This document shows positions 46,282-56,532 of a DNA stretch of 64,000 nucleotides, piece after piece. Positions within the stretch are counted from its first letter, which is position 1; each line of letters opens with the position of its first letter. The stretch covers positions 62,001-126,000 of the forward strand of contig NZ_JAFFZW010000003.1 in assembly GCF_017826695.1 (NCBI RefSeq). Reading direction: 5' to 3'. Origin of the DNA: Pseudomonas alliivorans. Its GTDB lineage: Bacteria > Pseudomonadota > Gammaproteobacteria > Pseudomonadales > Pseudomonadaceae. The notes beneath the pieces were generated by a model. That model saw only the letters and a program-made list of their open reading frames with translations, ran no database searches and was not told the origin of the DNA. Made by a program: the position numbers and the translations under genes.

Positions 46282-47055
46282 TCAAAACGCCGGAACCACA
46301 GCGCCTTTGTACTTCTCGGCCAGGAAGGTTTTGACTTCCGGGCTGGTCAGCGCGGCTGCCAGTTTCTTCATCGCGTCCGAGTCTTTGTTGTCCGGGCGGG
46401 CAACCAGAATGTTGGCGTAAGGCGACTCGGCACCTTCGATGATCAGCGCGTCCTTGGTCGGATCAAGCTTGGCACTCAGCGCGTAGTTGGTGTTTATCAG
46501 TGCCAGATCGACCTGCGTCAGCACGCGAGGCAGCGTGGCGGCTTCCAGTTCGCGGAATTTCAGGTCTTTCGGGTTGTTCACCACATCCGAAGGCTTGGAC
46601 AGAATGCTGGTCGGGTCCTTCAGGGTGATCAGACCGGCCTTGGCCAGCAGCAACAGCGCACGACCTTCGTTGGTGGCGTCGTTGGGCAGCGCGACGTTGG
46701 CACCGTTTGGCAGCTCATCCAGCTTCTTGAACTTGTCGGAGTAAGCACCGAACGGCTCAACGTGAACCTTGGTCACGGCCACCAGATCGGTGCCCTTGCC
46801 CTTGTTGAACTCATCCAGGTATGGCTGGTGCTGGAAGAAGTTGGCGTCCATGCGCTTCTGCGAAACCTGCACGTTCGGCTGAATGTAGTCGTTGAAGACC
46901 TTGATGTTCAGGTCCACGCCTTCTTTGGCCAAGGCCGGTTTGACGAACTCCAGGATCTCGGCGTGGGGCACGGCCGAGGCTGCGACGGTCAGGGTTTCGT
47001 TGGCCTGCGCGGACAGTGCGGTTACGGCGGCAAATACGGCCAATAGCTTTCTCAT
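46282..47055 (-). CDS. metQ: Methionine ABC transporter substrate-binding protein
   Basis: Periplasmic binding protein of the NlpA/MetQ family (257 residues). It has a signal peptide ending near ALSAQANETL without a lipobox Cys, so it is probably soluble rather than lipid-linked. Conserved parts: VAASAVPHAEILEFVKP, MDANFFQHQPYLDEFN, VALPNDATNEGRALLLL, and DLALINTNYAL. Together with metI and metN it imports D- and L-methionine. 53 bases separate it from metI. Confidence 0.93.
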   Translation of the reverse strand: MRKLLAVFAAVTALSAQANETLTVAASAVPHAEILEFVKPALAKEGVDLNIKVFNDYIQPNVQVSQKRMDANFFQHQPYLDEFNKGKGTDLVAVTKVHVEPFGAYSDKFKKLDELPNGANVALPNDATNEGRALLLLAKAGLITLKDPTSILSKPSDVVNNPKDLKFRELEAATLPRVLTQVDLALINTNYALSAKLDPTKDALIIEGAESPYANILVARPDNKDSDAMKKLAAALTSPEVKTFLAEKYKGAVVPAF

Positions 47056-47108
47056 GCAACAAACTCCTTTGAGGCCCGCCTTCGGCAGGCCGATGCCAAC
47101 TGATTCGA

Positions 47109-47783
47109 TCAACGGTGTGTGAAGTGTGCGACCAGTCTGTCGCCGACGGTTTGCAGAATCTGCACCAGCACCAGCAACAATACGACCGTCACGAACATCA
47201 CATCGTTCTGAAAACGTTGGTATCCATAACGAATAGCCAGATCGCCCAACCCGCCTGCACCTACCGCACCGGCCATGGCGGTAAACGACACCAGTGCAAT
47301 CGCGGTGACCGTGATCGCCGCAAAAATGCCAGGCCGCGCCTCGGGCAGCAGCGCCTTGAGGATGATCTGCCGGGTGGTGGCACCCATGGCCTGAGTGGCT
47401 TCGATGATGCCGCGGTCGACTTCACGCAGGGCGGTTTCCACCAGCCGCGCAAAGAACGGCGTGGCGCCTGCAATCAAAGGCGGCAACGTGCCCAGAATAC
47501 CCAGCGACGTACCGGTGATGATCTCGGTCAGCGGCATCATCACGATCAGCAGGATGATGAACGGCAAGGCACGCAGCATGTTCACGATCAGGCCGACCGT
47601 GGCGTACAGCTGTTTGTGTTCCAGCAACTGGCGTGGCGAGGTCAGGAACATCAACACGCCCAGCGGCAGACCGAGCAGGATGGTGAAGCCCAGCGAAACA
47701 CTCAGCATGATCAGGGTATCGCCGGTAGCGACCCAGATTTCGTACCAGTCGACGTTGGAGAACAGGTTCAGAAAGGCGTCCAT
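47109..47783 (-). CDS. metI: Methionine ABC transporter permease
   Basis: Inner-membrane permease of 224 residues with five to six helices. The EAA-type loop that contacts the ATPase is EATQAMGATTRQIILKALLPEA at about residues 130-151. The ATG shares a base with the stop of metN (TGATG), so the genes are translationally coupled in the order metN-metI-metQ. Confidence 0.95.
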   Translation of the reverse strand: MDAFLNLFSNVDWYEIWVATGDTLIMLSVSLGFTILLGLPLGVLMFLTSPRQLLEHKQLYATVGLIVNMLRALPFIILLIVMMPLTEIITGTSLGILGTLPPLIAGATPFFARLVETALREVDRGIIEATQAMGATTRQIILKALLPEARPGIFAAITVTAIALVSFTAMAGAVGAGGLGDLAIRYGYQRFQNDVMFVTVVLLLVLVQILQTVGDRLVAHFTHR

Positions 47784-48790
47784 CAGCGCAGCACCTCCAT
47801 GTGGACATCGGCAGCGGTGAAGCGCGCGAAGGCAGCGTCCATGTCGCCGCCGGTAATGGCCAGCGTCAGTTGCCCGTAGGGTGTGTCCTTGATGCGGTCG
47901 ATGCGACCGGCCAGGATGCTGTAATCGACGCCGGTTTCCCGCGCCACGGTGCCCAGCAGCGGTGCATAAGTCGCTTCGCCTTGAAAGGTCAGGCGCACGA
48001 TACGGCCCTGAACGTGGGCGAAGTCGTCGCGTTGCTCGTTCTCATCGATCTGCTCGTCTTCCTGCACGAAGCGTTTGGTGGTCGGGTGCTGCGGATGCAG
48101 AAACACATCGGCCACCTTGCCCTGCTCGACAATCACGCCAGCGTCCATGACGGCGACCTGATCGCAGACACGACGAATCACGTCCATCTCGTGGGTAATC
48201 AGCACGATAGTCAGCTTCAGTTCGCGGTTGATCTCGGCCAGCAGTTGCAGGACCGACGCCGTGGTCTGCGGGTCCAGCGCGCTGGTGGCTTCGTCGCACA
48301 GCAGAATCTTCGGTTTGGTGGCGAGGGCGCGGGCAATGCCGACGCGCTGCTTCTGGCCACCCGACAATTGCGCCGGGTATTTTTTCGCGTGATCGGACAG
48401 TCCAACCCGCTCCAGCAACTCGGCAACGCGCTGGTCGATCTGGCTGCGCGGCATGTCGCCGGCCAGGGTCAGCGGCATGGCGACGTTGTCGGCCACGGTC
48501 TTGGATGCCAGCAGATTGAAGTGCTGGAAGATCATCCCGACCTGCTGACGAAAACCACGCAGGCCATTGGCGTCCAGCGCAGTGACGTCTTCACCGTCAA
48601 CCACGATCTGTCCGCCGCTGGGCGTTTCCAGGCGGTTGATCAGGCGCAGCAGCGTGCTTTTGCCGGCACCGGAATGACCGATAAGGCCGAAGACCTGGCC
48701 GTCTTCGACGCGCAGGCTGGTGGGGTGCAGGGCCGGAATTTCCTTGCCTGCCACCCGATAGGTTTTGTGGACGTTATGAAACTCGATCAC
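47783..48790 (-). CDS. metN: Methionine ABC transporter ATP-binding protein
   Basis: ATPase of the methionine importer, 335 residues. Walker A is GHSGAGKST, the signature [15 protein letters not shown] and Walker [13 protein letters not shown]. The C-terminal NIL domain of about 90 residues (from [15 protein letters not shown]) binds methionine and gives feedback inhibition. Start: GTG at 48788-48790 before [10 protein letters not shown], with AAGGTT upstream. Confidence 0.95.
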   Translation of the reverse strand: MIEFHNVHKTYRVAGKEIPALHPTSLRVEDGQVFGLIGHSGAGKSTLLRLINRLETPSGGQIVVDGEDVTALDANGLRGFRQQVGMIFQHFNLLASKTVADNVAMPLTLAGDMPRSQIDQRVAELLERVGLSDHAKKYPAQLSGGQKQRVGIARALATKPKILLCDEATSALDPQTTASVLQLLAEINRELKLTIVLITHEMDVIRRVCDQVAVMDAGVIVEQGKVADVFLHPQHPTTKRFVQEDEQIDENEQRDDFAHVQGRIVRLTFQGEATYAPLLGTVARETGVDYSILAGRIDRIKDTPYGQLTLAITGGDMDAAFARFTAADVHMEVLR

Positions 48791-49100
48791 GGAGCGAACC
48801 TTGTGGGGGCGCGTTAAAAAATCAGCGCAGCGGGCAGTGCCTGCTTGCTTCGTTACCTCGGCCGGATTGAGCCGGGCGCGCATTTTAGCCTGTCCGGCCC
48901 GCCGTGCTTAGCATTTATTTGCAGGATGACCTGCCAGACGGACATAACATGACCGCTGGTGCCAACGATCAAAAAATAAACGGAACGGCTGTTTTTCAAC
49001 CCGGTCACTTCATGGATACCGTGATTTCCGGCGAACGCCCAGGGAGTCGTATTCAGCGAACCCAACTCTATGATTGGGTCGAAAATGAGGAGTTTTTCTG
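48791..49100. other. 310-base gap between metN and katE
   Basis: This divergent region must hold the promoters of metN (leftward) and katE (rightward). I see no gene with a convincing start. A frame of 65 codons at 48904-49101 lacks a ribosome site and any recognisable feature. No clear operator or hairpin stands out. GAGGAG before the katE ATG is its ribosome site. Confidence 0.5.
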
Positions 49101-51248
49101 ATGGCTAACGAGAAAACACCGGTGACCGAAACGTCCAAGAGCGAATTGGCCGGCACCGACACACTGGATCGTGGCAACACCAACGCCAAGCTGGACAGCC
49201 TCGAGCAGTTTCGTTCCGACGCTACTCAACAGGCGCTGCGCACCAATCAGGGTGTGAAGATTGCCGACAACCAGAACACCCTCAAAGTGGGCAGCCGCGG
49301 TCCATCGCTGCTCGAAGATTTCATCATGCGTGAAAAGATCACGCACTTTGACCATGAGCGCATCCCGGAGCGTATCGTCCACGCCCGTGGCACGGCGGCG
49401 CATGGCTATTTCCAGACGTATGAAAACCATGGCGCGCTGAGCAAGGCAGGTTTCCTGCGTGATCCGGGCCACAAGACCCCGGTGTTCGTGCGTTTCTCAA
49501 CCGTACAGGGCCCACGCGGCTCGGGCGATACCGTGCGTGACGTGCGCGGCTTTGCGGTCAAGTTCTACACCGAAGAAGGCAACTTCGACCTGGTCGGCAA
49601 CAACATGCCGATCTTCTTCATTCAGGATGCCATCAAGTTCCCGGACTTTGTGCATGCCGTGAAGCCTGAGCCGCACAACGAAATCCCTACCGGCGGGTCG
49701 GCTCACGACACGTTCTGGGACTTCGTCTCGCTGGTTCCTGAATCCGCGCACATGGTGCTGTGGACGATGTCTGACCGTGCCATTCCGAAAAGCCTGCGCA
49801 CCATGCAGGGCTTCGGTATCCACACCTTCCGCATGATCAACACCGAAGGCAAATCCAGCTTCGTGAAATTCCACTGGAAGCCGAAGTACGGCGTCTGCTC
49901 GCTGGTCTGGGATGAAGCCCAGAAGCTGGCCGGTAAAGACACCGACTTCCACCGCCGCGACCTGTGGGAATCCATCGAGATGGGCGACTATCCCGAGTGG
50001 GAGCTGGGCGTACAGATCGTGTCCGAAGAAGACGAGCATAAGTTCGACTTCGACCTGCTGGACCCGACCAAGATCATTCCCGAGGAACTGGTGCCGGTCA
50101 CGCCGCTGGGCAAGATGGTGCTCAACCGTAATCCGGACAACTACTTTGCCGAGACCGAACAGGTCGCGTTCTGCCCGGGCCACGTGGTGCCAGGCATCGA
50201 CTTCTCCAACGATCCGCTGCTGCAAGGTCGTCTGTTCTCCTACACCGATACGCAAATCAGCCGTTTGGGTGGGCCGAACTTCCACGAGATCCCGATCAAC
50301 CGTCCAGTTTCGCCGAACCATAACGGCCAGCGTGACGCGCAGCATCGCACCACCATCGACAAGGGCCGCGCTTCCTACGAGCCGAACTCGATCGATGGCG
50401 GCTGGCCGAAAGAAACTCCAGCGGCGGCCGTCGATGGCGGTTTCGAGACCTATCCCGAGCGTGTCGAAGCGCACAAGGTTCGTGAGCGCAGCGAGTCGTT
50501 CGGCGATCACTTCTCCCAGGCCACGCTGTTCTTCAACAGCATGAGCCACCACGAGAAAGAGCACATCATCGCGGCCTACAGCTTCGAGTTGGGCAAGGTC
50601 GAGCGCGAGTACATCCGTGCCCGTCAGGTCAACGAGATTCTGGCCAACATCGATCTGGAACTCGCCAGCCGCGTCGCGGCGAACCTGGGTCTGCCAGCGC
50701 CTACCAAAGGCACTGTCGATGTGCGCAAGACTTCGTTGAAAGAGTCTCCGGCACTGAGCCAGGACAATCTGCTGTCCGGTGATATCGCTTCGCGCAAAGT
50801 GGCGATTCTGGTTGCCAACGGCGTTGACGGCAAAGCGGTCGATGCGATGAAGGCGGCACTGGAAGCCAAAGGCGCCCATGCCAAGGTACTCGGCCCGACC
50901 TCTGCTCCGGTCAAGACGGCCGATGGCAAGAGCCTGCCCGTCGATGCTTCAGCCGAAGGTCTGCCATCGGTAGCGTTCGACGCGGTGTTCGTGCCGGGTG
51001 GTGCCGATTCGGTGAAAGCGTTGAGCACCGACGGTGTGGCGCTGCACTTCATCCTGGAAGCCTACAAGCACCTCAAGGCCATCTCGCTGTCTGGAGAGGC
51101 CAAAGAGTTGTTGAAGCTGCTGCATCTGGATGAAGACGCCGGCCTGCTGTGCGTATCGGATAGCGCTTCGTTCGAAGCGTTCTTCGACGCCATTGCACAG
51201 CACCGTGTCTGGGCGCGTGAGCCGAAAGCCAAGGCTGTTCCGGCTTGA
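49101..51248 (+). CDS. katE: Large-subunit (HPII-type) catalase
   Basis: Clade II heme catalase of 715 residues that decomposes H2O2. The catalytic His region is [13 protein letters not shown], with the Asn in [16 protein letters not shown], and the heme Tyr in [15 protein letters not shown]. The extra C-terminal domain of about 150 residues ([16 protein letters not shown] ... [10 protein letters not shown] ... [10 protein letters not shown]) has a class I glutamine-amidotransferase-like fold, as in E. coli KatE. Its nucleophile appears replaced. Position between metN and the lipoprotein gene is shared with P. putida, not with P. aeruginosa, as far as I recall. Confidence 0.93.
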   Translation: MANEKTPVTETSKSELAGTDTLDRGNTNAKLDSLEQFRSDATQQALRTNQGVKIADNQNTLKVGSRGPSLLEDFIMREKITHFDHERIPERIVHARGTAAHGYFQTYENHGALSKAGFLRDPGHKTPVFVRFSTVQGPRGSGDTVRDVRGFAVKFYTEEGNFDLVGNNMPIFFIQDAIKFPDFVHAVKPEPHNEIPTGGSAHDTFWDFVSLVPESAHMVLWTMSDRAIPKSLRTMQGFGIHTFRMINTEGKSSFVKFHWKPKYGVCSLVWDEAQKLAGKDTDFHRRDLWESIEMGDYPEWELGVQIVSEEDEHKFDFDLLDPTKIIPEELVPVTPLGKMVLNRNPDNYFAETEQVAFCPGHVVPGIDFSNDPLLQGRLFSYTDTQISRLGGPNFHEIPINRPVSPNHNGQRDAQHRTTIDKGRASYEPNSIDGGWPKETPAAAVDGGFETYPERVEAHKVRERSESFGDHFSQATLFFNSMSHHEKEHIIAAYSFELGKVEREYIRARQVNEILANIDLELASRVAANLGLPAPTKGTVDVRKTSLKESPALSQDNLLSGDIASRKVAILVANGVDGKAVDAMKAALEAKGAHAKVLGPTSAPVKTADGKSLPVDASAEGLPSVAFDAVFVPGGADSVKALSTDGVALHFILEAYKHLKAISLSGEAKELLKLLHLDEDAGLLCVSDSASFEAFFDAIAQHRVWAREPKAKAVPA

Positions 51249-51267
51249 GGATCTAGCGGTCTGATGA

Positions 51268-51294
51268 GCATTCCCACGCTTTGCGTGGGAATGC
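51268..51294. terminator. Perfect palindrome after katE
   Basis: GCATTCCCACGC-TTT-GCGTGGGAATGC is a 12-bp perfect hairpin 20 bases after the katE stop. It is of a type found often in P. syringae intergenic DNA and may end transcription, though there is no U-tract. Confidence 0.6.
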
Positions 51295-51398
51295 CTCCCG
51301 GGACGGTCAGCGTCTGCTTTCGAATATGACGCAAGGCGTTACGGGTTGCCTGCCAACGCGGCGCATTGGCACGGTCAGGTTCAGTGATGAACGTCGGA

Positions 51399-52115
51399 TC
51401 AGGACCTGGCTGGCTTCAGAACGATGTAGGCCTGTTCCTTGCGATTGATCTGGCGGCTCATGTCCAGTTCGAAGTCCGGATTGATCTTCACCACACGCTT
51501 GGTCAGCAATGTCGCCAACCACGGGTAATCGTCGGTGCGCGGCACGACCAGAAGCACGTCACAATTGAACGCTACGGTATCCGCCGCTATGTCATCCAGC
51601 TGCCGACGCAGTTTCGGCATGTCGCCGATTTTCAGGTCGATGGTGGTGCTCATGGCCGATGGATCGATCAGTTTCGCCACGCGACGCGCTTCGGCTTCGC
51701 GCAATTCAGCTTCTGCCTTTTCCAGCTCAGCCTTGCGGGCGTGCGCGATAGCGCCATTCACGCCGCTGGTGAGTGCCGGTGCCTTGGGCATCAGTGCACG
51801 GGCACGGCTCAGGGCGTTCGCGGCGGCATTCATGTCACCTTTCTGCAGGCCGATCTGGCTGCGACTTAAATAGGCTTCTGCCAATCGACGCTGGAAAGCC
51901 TCCAGGCGAATGTCGGTGGGCGCCGCTGCCTGCAAGGCCGCGAGCTGATCTTCGGCTGTCGCCAGCTCATTGCTGGTGATGCTTTGATCGAGCTGTGCGA
52001 ACCCGCTCGGCTGAGCTTCGGCCGCGGGCGTCTCGACCGTGGGCGCACTCTGACAGGCACCCAACAGGATGGAAAAGGCGATCAGCAGCAGATGGCGTGG
52101 GGCGAGCGGCTTCAT
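51399..52115 (-). CDS. Lipoprotein with helical repeats (PA5502-like)
   Basis: A 238-residue lipoprotein. The lipobox is LLGAC (Cys20). The mature part is helical: an Ala-rich TPR-like region (AEAYLSRSQIGLQKGDMNAAANALSRARALMP) and a coiled-coil run (ARKAELEKAEAELREAEARRV) around residues 125-150, then a globular end (CDVLLVVPRTDDYPWLATLL). I do not know its function. It lies after znuB on the same strand, as PA5502 does in P. aeruginosa, so a link to zinc uptake is possible. Confidence 0.78.
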   Translation of the reverse strand: MKPLAPRHLLLIAFSILLGACQSAPTVETPAAEAQPSGFAQLDQSITSNELATAEDQLAALQAAAPTDIRLEAFQRRLAEAYLSRSQIGLQKGDMNAAANALSRARALMPKAPALTSGVNGAIAHARKAELEKAEAELREAEARRVAKLIDPSAMSTTIDLKIGDMPKLRRQLDDIAADTVAFNCDVLLVVPRTDDYPWLATLLTKRVVKINPDFELDMSRQINRKEQAYIVLKPARS

Positions 52116-52153
52116 TCCTGCGATTCTCTAGTTTGCGCAAAAAACGAGCAAGT

Positions 52154-52942
52154 CTACACCGCTCGCTTGGGGAGAACAAAGCTGAGCAAGAACAACGCCG
52201 CAGCGGATACCACTATAGACGGTCCGGCCGGGGTGTCCTTGAACCACGATAACGATAGCCCAATACACACTGCCGTCACGCCCAGCAGGCTCGCGCCGAG
52301 TGCCATCTGCTCCGGCGAACGCGCGTGACGTTGTGCCGCAGCTGCCGGGATGATCAGCAGTGACGTGATCAACAAAACACCGACGATTTTCATCGCCACG
52401 GCAATCACTACCGCGATCAATAGCATCAGCGCCATACGCAGGGCAGCCACGGGAAGCCCCTCGACCTTCGCCAGTTCTTCGTGCACGGTCACGGCCAGCA
52501 AGGGTCGCCACAGGGCCACGATCATTACCAGCACCAAGGCGCTGCCACCCAGAATCCAGGCCAGATCGGTCGGGCTGATCGCCAGAAGATCGCCGAACAG
52601 ATACGCCATCAGGTCAATGCGCACTTCATGCATGAAGCTCAGCACCACCAGTCCGAGGGACAGGGTACTCGGCGCGAGAATGCCCAGCAGGGTGTCCGAG
52701 GCCAGCGGCTGACGCTGTTGCAGCGTGACCAGCAGCACCGCCAGCAACAGGCAGCCGCAGGTCACCGCGATGGTCGGACTGACATCCAGCAGAAAGCCCA
52801 GCGCCACGCCCAGCAAGGCGGCATGGGACAGGGTGTCACCGAAGTACGCCATGCGCCGCCAGACCACGAATGACCCCAGCGGGCCTGCAACCACGGCCAG
52901 AGCAACGCCTGCGAGCAAGGCATACAGTAGAAAATCAGCCAT
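52154..52942 (-). CDS. znuB: Zinc ABC transporter permease
   Basis: Inner-membrane permease of the high-affinity zinc importer ZnuABC, 262 residues with seven or eight helices. Motifs: [26 protein letters not shown] near the N-terminus and [23 protein letters not shown], both typical of the ABC-3 family. The start at 52942 (MADFLLYAL) lies inside the end of znuC (8 bases overlap). Confidence 0.96.
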   Translation of the reverse strand: MADFLLYALLAGVALAVVAGPLGSFVVWRRMAYFGDTLSHAALLGVALGFLLDVSPTIAVTCGCLLLAVLLVTLQQRQPLASDTLLGILAPSTLSLGLVVLSFMHEVRIDLMAYLFGDLLAISPTDLAWILGGSALVLVMIVALWRPLLAVTVHEELAKVEGLPVAALRMALMLLIAVVIAVAMKIVGVLLITSLLIIPAAAAQRHARSPEQMALGASLLGVTAVCIGLSLSWFKDTPAGPSIVVSAAALFLLSFVLPKRAV

Positions 52943-53732
52943 GCTTGCAGCTGTCTCCATGAACATGAGTGTGGGAATGCGCTGTCGCATTCGAAGCATC
53001 GCTCACGACTTCGCCATGCAGATCGTGGGCGTGGTCGTGATGGTGGTGATAAATCGCCAGACTCTGTGCGTTCTTGCCGAACAGCTCGACGAACGCCGGG
53101 TCGTGGCTGACCTGTTCAGGATGCCCCGAGCAGCAGACGTGGCGGTTCAGGCACACCACCTGATCGGTCGTGCTCATCACCAGATGCAGATCGTGGGACA
53201 CCATCAGCACGCCGCACTGATGACGGTCGCGCAGGCGGGTGATCAGGCTGTACAGCTCGGCCTGTCCGGCCACATCAACACCCTGCACCGGCTCGTCGAG
53301 CACCAGGAGCTCCGGTTTGCGTAACAGAGCACGCGCCAGCAGAACGCGTTGCATCTCACCGCCGGAGATCCCCTGAAGCGGGCTGTCGATGACTTTTTCG
53401 GCGCCGACTTCTTCCAGCGCGGTCATGGCAGCCGCACGGTCTACGCCGGGAACCAGACGCAGGAAGCGCAACACGGACAGCGGCAGGGTCTGGTCGACAT
53501 GCAGTTTCTGCGGCATGTAACCGATGCGCAGCTTCGGTTTGCGCCACACGCTGCCCGAGTCAGGCTTGAGCAAGCCCAGCACGGCACGTACCAGCGTGGT
53601 CTTGCCTGCGCCGTTGGGGCCGATCAGCGTCACGATCTCGCCGGGTTTGACGCTCAGCTGAATGTTATCCAGCACGTTTTGCCCGGACAGCGTGACGGCC
53701 ACCTGTTCCAGGCGAATCAGTGCATCACTCAT
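52935..53732 (-). CDS. znuC: Zinc ABC transporter ATP-binding protein
   Basis: ATPase of the zinc importer, 265 residues. Walker A is GPNGAGKTT, signature [15 protein letters not shown] and Walker [13 protein letters not shown]. The C-terminus is rich in His ([14 protein letters not shown] and [17 protein letters not shown]), likely able to bind zinc. The start shares a base with the zur stop (TGATG). Expressed with zur and znuB. Confidence 0.97.
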   Translation of the reverse strand: MSDALIRLEQVAVTLSGQNVLDNIQLSVKPGEIVTLIGPNGAGKTTLVRAVLGLLKPDSGSVWRKPKLRIGYMPQKLHVDQTLPLSVLRFLRLVPGVDRAAAMTALEEVGAEKVIDSPLQGISGGEMQRVLLARALLRKPELLVLDEPVQGVDVAGQAELYSLITRLRDRHQCGVLMVSHDLHLVMSTTDQVVCLNRHVCCSGHPEQVSHDPAFVELFGKNAQSLAIYHHHHDHAHDLHGEVVSDASNATAHSHTHVHGDSCKHG

Positions 53733-54214
53733 CAGGCGGCCTTGCAGCCGGCGCAGATCCCGACGATTTCGACCGTCTGACCTTCGACCTCGAAACCGAC
53801 TTCAACCGCAGCACTGACCACGGCATTACTGATGGACGGATGCTGGAGTTCGATGGCGGCATGGCACTCGCGGCAAATCAGGAACTGACCCTGATGCGCG
53901 TGCGTCGGGTGGTTGCAGCCGGTGAAGGCGTTAAGGGACGCGATGCGATGGACCAGACCGTTTTCCAGCAGAAAATCCAGGGCGCGGTAAACCGTCGGCG
54001 GTGCCGCGCGACGGCCATCTTCTTCGCTCAGGACCGCGAGGATGTCGTAGGCACCCAGCGGCTTGTGACTTTGCCAGACCAGTTCCAGCACGCGACGGCG
54101 CAACGCGGTCAGGCGCAGACCTTGTCTGGCGCACAGCGCATCGGCTTCGGCGAGAGCCGAATGCACGCAGTGGGAGTGATCATGAGGGCGACTAGCCAGG
54201 GGAGTATTGGGCAT
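53732..54214 (-). CDS. zur: Zinc uptake regulator (Fur family)
   Basis: Fur-family repressor of 160 residues that shuts off zinc uptake genes when zinc is bound. N-terminal winged helix ([27 protein letters not shown]) and dimerisation domain with structural zinc Cys pairs (ICRECHAA and GICAGC). The N-terminal tail HDHSHCVH is also metal-rich. Known as np20 in P. aeruginosa. First gene of zur-znuC-znuB and divergent from znuA. Confidence 0.96.
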   Translation of the reverse strand: MPNTPLASRPHDHSHCVHSALAEADALCARQGLRLTALRRRVLELVWQSHKPLGAYDILAVLSEEDGRRAAPPTVYRALDFLLENGLVHRIASLNAFTGCNHPTHAHQGQFLICRECHAAIELQHPSISNAVVSAAVEVGFEVEGQTVEIVGICAGCKAA

Positions 54215-54240
54215 GAGCAGCGACGATATTTGCCAGAGAC

Positions 54241-54253
54241 GTTATTATGTTAC
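54241..54253. promoter_or_regulatory. Candidate Zur box between zur and znuA
   Basis: GTTATTATGTTAC agrees with the core of the Zur operator (GTTATAATATAAC) in 10 of 13 positions and sits in the short divergent region, 29 bases before the chosen znuA start and 27 before zur. This would let Zur control both operons. Confidence 0.6.
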
Positions 54254-54281
54254 CTGTTCCCGCCCGATATGAGTGTTTTAC

Positions 54282-55220
54282 GTGCGCCGTTTTCTTAACC
54301 TTTGCGTCATTTTGTGGGCCAGTCTGCTGGCCGTCTCTTCCGCCCAGGCCGAGGTCAGGGTCCTGACCAGCATCAAGCCGCTGCAGCTGATTGCCGCGGC
54401 TGTGCAGGAGGGTGTCGGTACGCCTGAGGTGTTGTTGCCGCCGGGCGCATCGCCCCATAACTATGCGCTGCGGCCATCCGACGTACGGCGCGTCAGGGAT
54501 GTGCAGTTGCTCTACTGGATCGGCCCGGGCATGGAAACCTTCCTGCCACGTGTTCTTGAGGGACGCAGCCTTCCGTCTGTTGCCGTGCAGACCTTGCCCG
54601 GCATGCATTTGCGCCACTTCGGTGCGGACAACGCCTCGCACGATGATCATGACGACCATGGACATGGCGCGGATGAGCACGACCACGATCACATGCCCGG
54701 CAGTCTCGACTCGCACCTGTGGTTATCGACCGTAAACGCTCGGGTGATCGCCGCAAAGATGGCGTCGGACCTTGGTGTCGCGGACCCGGCCAACGCGGCG
54801 CGTTACACAAGTAATGCCGAGGCGTTCGCCAAGCGGCTGGATACGCTGGACAGCGGCATCAAGAAGCAGATGAGCGCGGTCACGGGCAAACCGTTTTTCG
54901 TGTTCCACGAAGCGTTTGATTATTTCGAAGAAGCGTACGGCCTCAAGCACACTGGCGTATTCGCCATCGCTGCCGAAATCCAGCCCGGTGCCCAGCATGT
55001 GGCGGCGATGCGTGAGCGCTTGAAAGAAGCCGGCAAGACGTGCGTGTTCAGCGAACCTCCGCTGCGGCCGCGCCTGGCGGAAACCCTGAGCGCGGGCCTG
55101 CCGGTCAAACTGGCCGAGCTGGATGCGCTGGGCGGCTACACGCCAGCGACCGCACAGGGTTACGAGCAGGTCGTGCAGAAACTGGCGGACGATCTGAGTG
55201 GGTGTCTGTCGGGGATTTGA
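54282..55220 (+). CDS. znuA: Zinc ABC transporter substrate-binding protein
   Basis: Periplasmic zinc-binding protein of cluster 9, 312 residues. Signal peptide ends at VSSAQA before EVRVLTSIKPL. Metal ligands: His in PPGASPHNYALRPSD, in LDSHLWLST, and in FFVFHEAFDYFE, with the acidic His-rich loop HDDHDDHGHGADEHDHDH at about residues 122-140. The start is uncertain: GTG at 54282 (followed by RRFLNLCV) is preferred, GTG at 54273 being the alternative. Confidence 0.95.
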   Translation: MRRFLNLCVILWASLLAVSSAQAEVRVLTSIKPLQLIAAAVQEGVGTPEVLLPPGASPHNYALRPSDVRRVRDVQLLYWIGPGMETFLPRVLEGRSLPSVAVQTLPGMHLRHFGADNASHDDHDDHGHGADEHDHDHMPGSLDSHLWLSTVNARVIAAKMASDLGVADPANAARYTSNAEAFAKRLDTLDSGIKKQMSAVTGKPFFVFHEAFDYFEEAYGLKHTGVFAIAAEIQPGAQHVAAMRERLKEAGKTCVFSEPPLRPRLAETLSAGLPVKLAELDALGGYTPATAQGYEQVVQKLADDLSGCLSGI

Positions 55221-55252
55221 ACAGCCACTGATCACGCCTACGCTTCGCGCTC

Positions 55253-55356
55253 TGAACGCATACCCTGTGGCAGGCGGCTTACCGGCGATGGCGTCCGTTC
55301 AGTCACCGGTGCGTCGCTTCAGAAAAACCCTCGCCGGCAAGCCGCCTCCCACAGAC
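55253..55356. repeat. Composite REP repeat (copy B)
   Basis: GAACGCATACCCTGTGGCAG starts the unit; GGCGGCTTACCGGCGATGGC is the left arm and CGCCGGCAAGCCGCCTCCCA the right arm. It is repeated in direct orientation 191 bases on (55428-55536). Confidence 0.85.
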
Positions 55357-55427
55357 CGTGTTGGCTACAGTCAGGTTGTGTATAGCGCTGAGTGCTCCGC
55401 GTTCTGACACGGCGCAAAACGGGCCCA

Positions 55428-55536
55428 AACGAAAGTGCCTGACTGAACGCATACCCTGTGGGAGGCGGCTTGCCGGCGATGGCGTCCGCTCAGTCACCGG
55501 TGTGTCGCTTCAGAAAAAGCAAGCCGCCTCCCGCAG
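55428..55536. repeat. Composite REP repeat (copy C)
   Basis: The unit starts AACGAAAGTGCCTGACTGAA, then CGCATACCCTGTGGGAGGCG, an inner spacer shared with copy B (GATGGCGTCCGCTCAGTCAC) and a shortened right arm AAAAAGCAAGCCGCCTCCCG. It lies between znuA and the converging thrB gene. Together with copy B it fills a 327-base gap with no gene. Confidence 0.85.
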
Positions 55537-55547
55537 TTGACGATCGT

Positions 55548-56498
55548 TTAAAGCGCGAACGGCAGCGGTATATGCGTTTCCTGACGCTGTGCCAGGCGCT
55601 GTTCGAACTCTGCGGGGTCGTGAATCAGTACGTCCTGTCCGGCAAAGGTTTCTGCCGCGATCAGGCGTGACAGCCAGAAGCGTACACAGCCAACGCGCAG
55701 CATGGTTGACCAGAGTTTTGCTTCAGCCGCATTGAACGGCCGCAGGGCCGCGTAGGCGCCCAGCATGGCGCGGGCGCGAACCGGGTCGATCTGGCCGTCC
55801 TCACGGGAGCACCAGTCGTTCAGCGCAATGGCCAGGTCGTAGAGCATCGGCCCCGAACAGGCGTTGTAGAAATCGATGAGTCCGGTCAGGTGCGTGCCTT
55901 CGAACAAGACATTGTCGCGAAACATGTCTGCATGCAGATTGGCCCGTGGCAGCGCCAGAATCTGCGGCTTGAGGTCTTCGATTTCCTGCAGCGACTGATC
56001 CAGCAAGGCGTTCTGCGCATCACCCAGATGCGACAGAAAATTGCGACCCTCGCTCAGCATCCAGTCCAGGCCGCGATCGGTCTTGCGTTCCAGCACGTGC
56101 TCGCGTGTCGCCAGATGAAGGTTGGCCAGCAGATCACCGATCTGTGCGCAATGCTGCGTGTTCGGCTGGCTGATGTGCTTGCCCGGCAGGCGCGGCTGCA
56201 GCAGCGCCGGTTTGCCCGCCAGCTCGCGCAATGCCTGGCCGTCAGTGGTACGCAAGGCGTAGGGCACCGGCAGATCGGCGTCGTGCAGCACATCCAGCAA
56301 CTCGATGAAGAACGGCATTTCCTGCACAGGACCACGCTCGACCAGCGTCAGAACGAACTCGCCCTGCTCCATGCTGATGAAGTAGTTGGTGTTTTCGCTA
56401 CCGGCGGCAATGCCTTGAAAGTCGTGCAGACGGCCGAGCCCGTAGGGGGCGAGGAATGTTTCCAGCTCGGGCCGAGCCAGTGGGGTAAAGACGGACAT
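55548..56498 (-). CDS. thrB: Homoserine kinase (APH-fold ThrB)
   Basis: Phosphorylates homoserine on the way to threonine. This is the aminoglycoside-phosphotransferase-fold type of ThrB found in Pseudomonas, not the GHMP type of E. coli. Motifs: GSENTNYFISMEQGEFVLTL at the nucleotide site, the Brenner motif NLHADMFRDNVLF with catalytic Asp, and GLIDFYNACSGPMLYDLA with the Mg-binding Asp. Length 316. Lies after the DUF2782 gene, 34 bases apart, and may be co-transcribed with it. Confidence 0.95.
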   Translation of the reverse strand: MSVFTPLARPELETFLAPYGLGRLHDFQGIAAGSENTNYFISMEQGEFVLTLVERGPVQEMPFFIELLDVLHDADLPVPYALRTTDGQALRELAGKPALLQPRLPGKHISQPNTQHCAQIGDLLANLHLATREHVLERKTDRGLDWMLSEGRNFLSHLGDAQNALLDQSLQEIEDLKPQILALPRANLHADMFRDNVLFEGTHLTGLIDFYNACSGPMLYDLAIALNDWCSREDGQIDPVRARAMLGAYAALRPFNAAEAKLWSTMLRVGCVRFWLSRLIAAETFAGQDVLIHDPAEFEQRLAQRQETHIPLPFAL

Positions 56499-56532
56499 AT
56501 CAGGACTGCCAGCAATAAGTGAATGTAAGGTG

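Noticed and set aside
48904..49101. 65-codon frame before katE
   Set aside because: No ribosome site and no recognisable feature; it ends at the katE start and is probably upstream untranslated sequence.
49497..50879. 460-codon reverse-strand frame opposite katE
   Set aside because: Antisense shadow of the catalase gene; composition typical of a mirrored frame.
55221..55547. Repeated palindromes as a possible CRISPR array
   Set aside because: Two long units with inverted REP arms, not short repeats with unique spacers of even length, and no cas genes.
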